Shown here one piece after another: positions 59,873 to 64,000 of a stretch of 64,000 nucleotides of DNA. Position numbers and translations under genes: made by a program. The first letter of the stretch is position 1, and each line of letters starts with the position of its first letter. The notes beneath the pieces were generated by a model. The model had not been told where the DNA came from and searched no databases. It saw only the letters and a program-made list of their open reading frames with translations. This stretch comes from Candidatus Cloacimonadota bacterium. GTDB taxonomy: Bacteria > Cloacimonadota > Cloacimonadia > Cloacimonadales > TCS61. The DNA is taken from contig JASUTE010000004.1 in NCBI GenBank assembly GCA_030445745.1, positions 95,149-159,148 on the forward strand. The letters are read 5' to 3'.

Positions 59873-60244
59873 ATGAAAAAATTCGATGACAGTAGTCCTA
59901 TTTATCAACAGTTGAAAGACGAGATAGAAACGGCCATAATTGCGGGTAATATCCGCGAAGATGAAAAACTGCCTTCTATTCGCAATTTAGCACAGGAGTA
60001 TCGGTTGAATCCGCAAACCGTAGCCAATGCTGTGGGTGAACTACTTCAGGAAGGATATTTGTACAAAAAACGCGGCATCGGCATGTTCGTGAAGGAAGGC
60101 AGTCGCCAAAAACTTAGCAGCAGGCGCAAGGAACAATTTAAGGAACAAGAATTCAAAAAGATTTTGAAAACAGCTCAATTGCTTGGTTTTACCCAAAAAG
60201 AAGTTAGTCAGATGGTAGCAGATTTTTATGAGGAGGAAGCATGA
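59873..60244 (+). CDS. GntR/YtrA-family transcriptional regulator
   Basis: A 123-residue regulator with an N-terminal GntR winged helix (SSPIYQQLKDEIETAII, IRNLAQEYRLNPQTVANAVGELLQEGYLYKKRGIGMFV). The short helical C-terminus (about 45 residues) is typical of the YtrA subfamily, which controls adjacent ABC transporters. The last 4 bases overlap the ATPase gene. Confidence 0.9.
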   Translation: MKKFDDSSPIYQQLKDEIETAIIAGNIREDEKLPSIRNLAQEYRLNPQTVANAVGELLQEGYLYKKRGIGMFVKEGSRQKLSSRRKEQFKEQEFKKILKTAQLLGFTQKEVSQMVADFYEEEA

Positions 60245-61086
60245 GTTATATATCCATTAGAGGCCTTTCCAAATATTATGGAAAGCAGAAAGCTTTGAAC
60301 AATATAAACTTGGAGATTCCTAAAGGGCGCATCGTAGGTTTATTGGGGAAAAACGGTGCTGGAAAATCTACTCTGATGCGCTCTATATTGGGCTTTTTGA
60401 AATATGAAGGACAGATTAAAATATTGGGAGAAGATATTGCACATAATGCTATGGTTACCAAAAAAGATATCGCTTTTATTCCCGATGTAAGCTGCCTGGA
60501 CGACAGGCTAACAGTAGGGCAGACCATCGACTATGTGAAGAATGTAAACTTCAATTGGGATGAAGCTACAGCAGAGCGCTTATTGAAAAAGAGCGATCTA
60601 CCTTTGAACAAAAAAGTTTCAGCTCTTTCCAAGGGAATGAAAACTAAATTGTATCTGCTGATAACTCTGGCACTTGATGTAAAAATCCTCCTTTTGGATG
60701 AACCTACCTTGGGCTTGGATATTTTGTTCAGAAAAGAATTCTTCAATACAATTTTGGGCGAATTCTACAATTCCGAAAAAACTATTATCATCTCTACCCA
60801 TCAGGTGGAAGAGGTTGAACACATCTTGCAGGATATCATCTTTATAGACTATGGCAATTTGATTTTGTATGAGAATGTTCAAAACTTGAAAGATAAATAC
60901 AACATTATTTCGGTACCGTGTTCCCAAAAAAATGCTCTACTAGCCTATCAACCCCAGATGATGCACGAAGCTTTAGGTAAGGTACACGCTATAGTAAAAA
61001 GCGAAGTACAAATAGAAGGAGCAGAATATAATAGACCCGGCCTTTCCGACCTTTTCGTGGCTAAAGTGGGAGGTTTGCATGAGTAG
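60241..61086 (+). CDS. ABC transporter ATP-binding protein (YtrB-like)
   Basis: A 281-residue ATPase with Walker A GKNGAGKST (residues 37-45), Walker B LLLDEPTLGLD and switch histidine ISTHQ. The signature reads LSKGMKTK rather than LSGGQ, as in many exporters of this GntR-linked group. The last 80 residues form a separate C-terminal domain. It overlaps the permease gene by 8 bases. Substrate is unknown; relatives respond to cell-wall antibiotics. Confidence 0.9.
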   Translation: MSYISIRGLSKYYGKQKALNNINLEIPKGRIVGLLGKNGAGKSTLMRSILGFLKYEGQIKILGEDIAHNAMVTKKDIAFIPDVSCLDDRLTVGQTIDYVKNVNFNWDEATAERLLKKSDLPLNKKVSALSKGMKTKLYLLITLALDVKILLLDEPTLGLDILFRKEFFNTILGEFYNSEKTIIISTHQVEEVEHILQDIIFIDYGNLILYENVQNLKDKYNIISVPCSQKNALLAYQPQMMHEALGKVHAIVKSEVQIEGAEYNRPGLSDLFVAKVGGLHE

Positions 61087-61921
61087 ATTTGCTGCTGTTC
61101 TAAAAAAAGATGTTTTGGTGAACAAAAAAAATCTGTTAATTCCCTATATTATAATGGCGGTGTTCTATATCTTAATGACCGCGATCATTCTTTCCCAAGC
61201 CAGTAAGATGAATTTTGAATTTGATGATATGTATGTTTCTTTTAACGAGCCTAGCGCAGCTGCCAGCTATATTGGGAATATTTTTCTGTTAGCTTTACCT
61301 GGTTTTTTAAGCGTGATTTTTACTTTGTTGTTGGCACAAAGTGCGCTAAACGAAGATCTACGTCGTAATTGTGAACTTTTTCATCGCTCTCAGCCAATTT
61401 CCATTTGGAAACGAACTATTTCCAAATTCATCGTAGCTGTTGCCGGGAATTGGGTTTTCCTAATCGTGCTGGGAATAGTAAACCTGATTATTTCGGCAAT
61501 TATTCTAACTCAATTTGTTCCTTTCCATATTGGAAAAGCATTGGTAGGATTTATCCAAGCTTTTATTGGCTTTGCCAAATTCAATCTTATTGTTGGAAGC
61601 ATTGCTTTTTTCTGCTCAGCTATATTCAAAGATAAAGCCTTGCTTAAGGGTTTGGCAATTTTGGTGGGTGTACATGTGTTTTTAGGAATTTTGGAACTTT
61701 TTTTAAATATTTCTATACCTTCACCACTTTCCTATTTAGGAAAACTCTTGCAGGATACTTCAGTGACCATCAATTCAAACTTAAACCATAATTTAAAAAC
61801 GTTTATTTTGGATAGATGGCAATCTTTGATCTTAAATTCCAAGGTGCTTATTCAGCTGGTTTTTAGCGCTGTTATGTACGCAGCAGGTACCTTAATTTAC
61901 AAGAACCGTGAAGTTAAATAG
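61079..61921 (+). CDS. ABC-2-type permease
   Basis: A 280-residue membrane protein with six predicted helices. The first lies after the cytoplasmic start KKDVLVNKKNLLIPY, and a periplasmic segment rich in acidic residues (NFEFDDMYVSFNEPS) follows. The coupling region is EDLRRNCELFHRSQPISIWKR. It pairs with the preceding ATPase as a half-exporter. Confidence 0.85.
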   Translation: MSRFAAVLKKDVLVNKKNLLIPYIIMAVFYILMTAIILSQASKMNFEFDDMYVSFNEPSAAASYIGNIFLLALPGFLSVIFTLLLAQSALNEDLRRNCELFHRSQPISIWKRTISKFIVAVAGNWVFLIVLGIVNLIISAIILTQFVPFHIGKALVGFIQAFIGFAKFNLIVGSIAFFCSAIFKDKALLKGLAILVGVHVFLGILELFLNISIPSPLSYLGKLLQDTSVTINSNLNHNLKTFILDRWQSLILNSKVLIQLVFSAVMYAAGTLIYKNREVK

Positions 61922-61929
61922 GAGGGAAA

Positions 61930-62550
61930 ATGAAGAAATTTAGTCTATTGTTGCTAATTTTAATGGCAAATTTTGCTTTTGCCAAAGTTCAAACTTATCA
62001 ACTTGCCGGAACAGATGTGTATTTAAATTTCAAAAATGTAGAAGTAGGGGATTTGGAATTTATTAAAGGAGATGTATTGGAAGCAGAAGGAAATAATTTC
62101 CAAATAAAACAAACAGAAAATTTGCTAAGTTTTATTGCTGCAGAAGATACAGAAATTAAACTGGGATTACCGCTTAAATTTACTTATCACTTGCAAACCG
62201 ATGATGGGGAGTGTTATTTCAATGATGAAATGATCATAATAAAAGGCGAAGACGGCGAATTAGTACGTATTGTGGAAGGTGAGATCCAAGTAGTAGATCC
62301 CGAAGAGAATACCACAGTTAAAATCAATCAGGATGGAATTTTGGTATGGGATGAAGACGAAGATGAATTCGTGAAAATCAGTTCGGAAGGTATTTTTGTA
62401 CAAACAGATGGAACCGAAGAAGAGAAAAACAGATTTATCTTGAAGCTGGTGGGTGGAATTGTAAATTCAGTAGCCGATTTTGCTATGGATGAATTGAAGG
62501 ATAACCGCCCTCAAATAATTAAAGAAATTATCAATCGAGAATTTGATTGA
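61930..62550 (+). CDS. Exported protein of unknown function in the ABC operon
   Basis: A 206-residue protein with a signal peptide (ends near AFAK). The mature part is beta-rich and very acidic (GEDGELVRIVEGE, VWDEDEDEFVKISSEG), with a helical C-terminus. The repeated strand pattern resembles the DUF4097-type beta-helix of envelope proteins, but I cannot assign it. AGGAGG precedes the ATG, and it is 8 bases after the permease. It may be co-regulated by the GntR protein. Confidence 0.65.
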   Translation: MKKFSLLLLILMANFAFAKVQTYQLAGTDVYLNFKNVEVGDLEFIKGDVLEAEGNNFQIKQTENLLSFIAAEDTEIKLGLPLKFTYHLQTDDGECYFNDEMIIIKGEDGELVRIVEGEIQVVDPEENTTVKINQDGILVWDEDEDEFVKISSEGIFVQTDGTEEEKNRFILKLVGGIVNSVADFAMDELKDNRPQIIKEIINREFD

Positions 62551-62572
62551 TAGTTGGAAAGAGAGGAGAAAA

Positions 62573-64000
62573 ATGAAAAAGATATTTTTCTTAATAGTTT
62601 TATTAACCACGGTTGTCTTAAGCGCACAGAGTGCTTTCGATAACTTTTCTGTAGCCGACAGAGATGATTTTCTGGCGCCGTTGGTAAATCCAGCCAACAT
62701 TGGGTTTCGGAACGCTAAAGGTTTAGCTTATCTGGGAAATTATAACCAGGATGAATTTGAAAAAGATAACTATTCGTTGTTCTTCAATCTCGGTCAGTTT
62801 TCCTATGTATTCCAAAAAGCAAAAAAAGATCATCATTTGTTTAATTTGGGAATTGATCTAACCAATAATATTTATTTTGGTACCAGTTACGATTGGAATA
62901 ATAGTAGTTATAAAAAGGGAGATTGGAATTTTGGTTTTTTAGCGCGCCCTTACGATTTTATTTCGGTGGGTGCTGTTAGTTACAAAACATTTTCAGACGA
63001 TGATAGTTATCGTTTTGGTGCCGCAGTAAGACCTGTTTTCCTAGATGGCTCAATTTGGAATAGATTGACCTTGAGCCTGGATATGGATTACATTTCTCAG
63101 GGATGGCAAAAACCCATTTTGGGAATGCAAACCGAATTTATAGATGGCCTACTCTTGGGTGGTAACTACAATTTGGAAACAGAAACAGCTGGATTTAATT
63201 TCGGAATTCGTTTTACCAATTTAGGAGTAGGAAATATTACCCGCTTGAACCAGGATAACGAAGTAGATTCAGGTAATTTCTATGTTAATTTATCAAGCAA
63301 AAGTTTCCGTTCCTTGCTAGAACCCAGTGATTTCTCGAAAGCAGAAAACAAATTCTATAATTTAGATATGGGCGAAAAGATAGTAGAGAAAAATCCTAAA
63401 CGGAACGTTGGCCCATTTCGCATTATCTTTGGTAACAATAAAACAGCCCAGGAAATGATAGAACAATTACAGGAATTAAAAGAAAAAGAAGACATAAACG
63501 GAGTTTTGATCAAATCTGATAACTTTTCGGCTAGCTTTGCCAATATGAATGAACTTAAACAGGCTTTTCTGGATTTCAAATCTTCTGGTAAAAAAGTGAT
63601 TTTCTACTACAATAGCATAGGCAACTTGAACTACGCTTTTACCGCTGCTGTGGCCGATAAAATTTACTTAAATCCCGGTGGTTCTATCTATCTGAGTGGC
63701 ATTTCAACTACAGTTCCCTATGTAAAAGGATTGTTAGATACATTGGGTATTAAAGTTGTTAATCTGCAGAGCCATGAATACAAAACTGCATTTAATATGC
63801 TCTCGGAAGAACAGATGACTCCACCAGAACGAGAAGCTTATGAATATCTGCTAAGTGGACTTTACGATGAAATGGTTTCCATGATAGAATCAGGACGCGG
63901 AGATATACAGGCAAAATTACAGTTAGGAAAAGGTGCTGGCTATGAGCGGTGGGCAAAGATTTTTAATCTCAAACAGATGGCACAGACCATCAATTATCTA
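62573..64000 (+). CDS. sppA: SppA-type protease with N-terminal barrel-like domain, 3' partial
   Basis: The frame is open to the end of the window (476 codons). A signal peptide (ends near VLSAQ) is followed by about 240 residues of outer-membrane-like strands (LGNYNQDEFEKDNYSLFFNLG, GIRFTNLGVGN). From about residue 275 it resembles the first half of SppA signal-peptide peptidase: GPFRIIFGNN, NGVLIKSDN, AAVADKIYLNPGGSIYLSGIS, LLDTLGIKVVNLQSHEYKTAFNMLSEEQMTP. The lysine in SHEYK aligns with the SppA catalytic base. The half with the serine nucleophile would be beyond the window. GAGAGGAG precedes the ATG at 62573. Confidence 0.82.
   Translation, partial: MKKIFFLIVLLTTVVLSAQSAFDNFSVADRDDFLAPLVNPANIGFRNAKGLAYLGNYNQDEFEKDNYSLFFNLGQFSYVFQKAKKDHHLFNLGIDLTNNIYFGTSYDWNNSSYKKGDWNFGFLARPYDFISVGAVSYKTFSDDDSYRFGAAVRPVFLDGSIWNRLTLSLDMDYISQGWQKPILGMQTEFIDGLLLGGNYNLETETAGFNFGIRFTNLGVGNITRLNQDNEVDSGNFYVNLSSKSFRSLLEPSDFSKAENKFYNLDMGEKIVEKNPKRNVGPFRIIFGNNKTAQEMIEQLQELKEKEDINGVLIKSDNFSASFANMNELKQAFLDFKSSGKKVIFYYNSIGNLNYAFTAAVADKIYLNPGGSIYLSGISTTVPYVKGLLDTLGIKVVNLQSHEYKTAFNMLSEEQMTPPEREAYEYLLSGLYDEMVSMIESGRGDIQAKLQLGKGAGYERWAKIFNLKQMAQTINYL

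Noticed and set aside
1-64000. CRISPR arrays, prophage or toxin-antitoxin modules
   Set aside because: No regularly spaced repeats, phage structural genes or recognisable toxin-antitoxin pairs were found on either strand.

Overview
The window is an AT-rich, gene-dense bacterial chromosome segment with tight operons and many 1-17 bp overlaps. Several proteins carry the C-terminal FlgD-like sorting domain of type IX secretion (T9SS). Others are PorV-like and PorW-like proteins, an M6-type surface protease, DUF5683-type proteins and a two-subunit glycine dehydrogenase (gcvPA/gcvPB). This mix points to the FCB group and is most reminiscent of Cloacimonadota. That assignment is inference from gene content, because no rRNA is present. 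Region by region: 1-6.4 kb holds a 5'-truncated TrkH/KtrB potassium channel, a decayed gene with in-frame stops, a small haem-type membrane protein, an SDR dehydrogenase, gcvPA-gcvPB and a HAD phosphatase. 6.6-9.9 kb holds an M23 peptidoglycan hydrolase coupled to a D-serine dehydratase-like enzyme and a sugar-nucleotide epimerase. 9.9-14.5 kb is the most unusual part. It is one seven-gene operon made of exported 4Fe-4S ferredoxin-like proteins: a periplasmic one, an NapH-like membrane one, a Fn3-ferredoxin lipoprotein, a ferredoxin with a T9SS sorting tail, and two small ferredoxin lipoproteins. A predicted outer-membrane beta-barrel ends the operon. Together they encode about twelve Fe-S clusters predicted to lie at or beyond the inner membrane. 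I propose a haem-free, ferredoxin-based electron conduit across the envelope. 14.5-17.9 kb is an iron regulon (fur, feoB, feoA, feoC-like) with three matching 15-bp Fur-box-like sites, one before each of fur, feoB and feoA. 17.9-24.5 kb holds recG, converging on an operon for zinc/manganese-type ABC uptake (znuACB-like) with a small exported protein, a metallophosphatase and a SIMPL protein. 24.6-36.1 kb is a nine-gene minus-strand operon: PorV-like protein, M6 protease with T9SS tail, three tandem DUF5683-like paralogues, hutH, a PorW/SprE-like TPR lipoprotein, an EcfT-like protein and truA. A tRNA-Leu(CAA) and about 0.6 kb of non-coding DNA follow. 36.9-47.1 kb holds rlpA-psuG, then a convergent minus block: DAHP synthase, Ppx/GppA, a NYN-cold-shock fusion, a BamA/TamA-like protein, ispG, and a very large GH57-like T9SS-tailed glycosidase interrupted by a frameshift. 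An IS256-type transposase remnant lies next to it. 47.7-59.8 kb holds exonuclease III followed by a surface polysaccharide locus: Wzz, Wzy, Wzx, three glycosyltransferases, a heparinase II/III-like protein, an epimerase and UDP-GlcNAc 2-epimerase. The middle of this locus is conspicuously AT-rich. 59.8-64 kb holds a GntR/YtrA-type regulator with an ABC exporter, an exported protein of unknown function, and an SppA-type protease with a barrel-like N-terminal region that runs off the end of the window.
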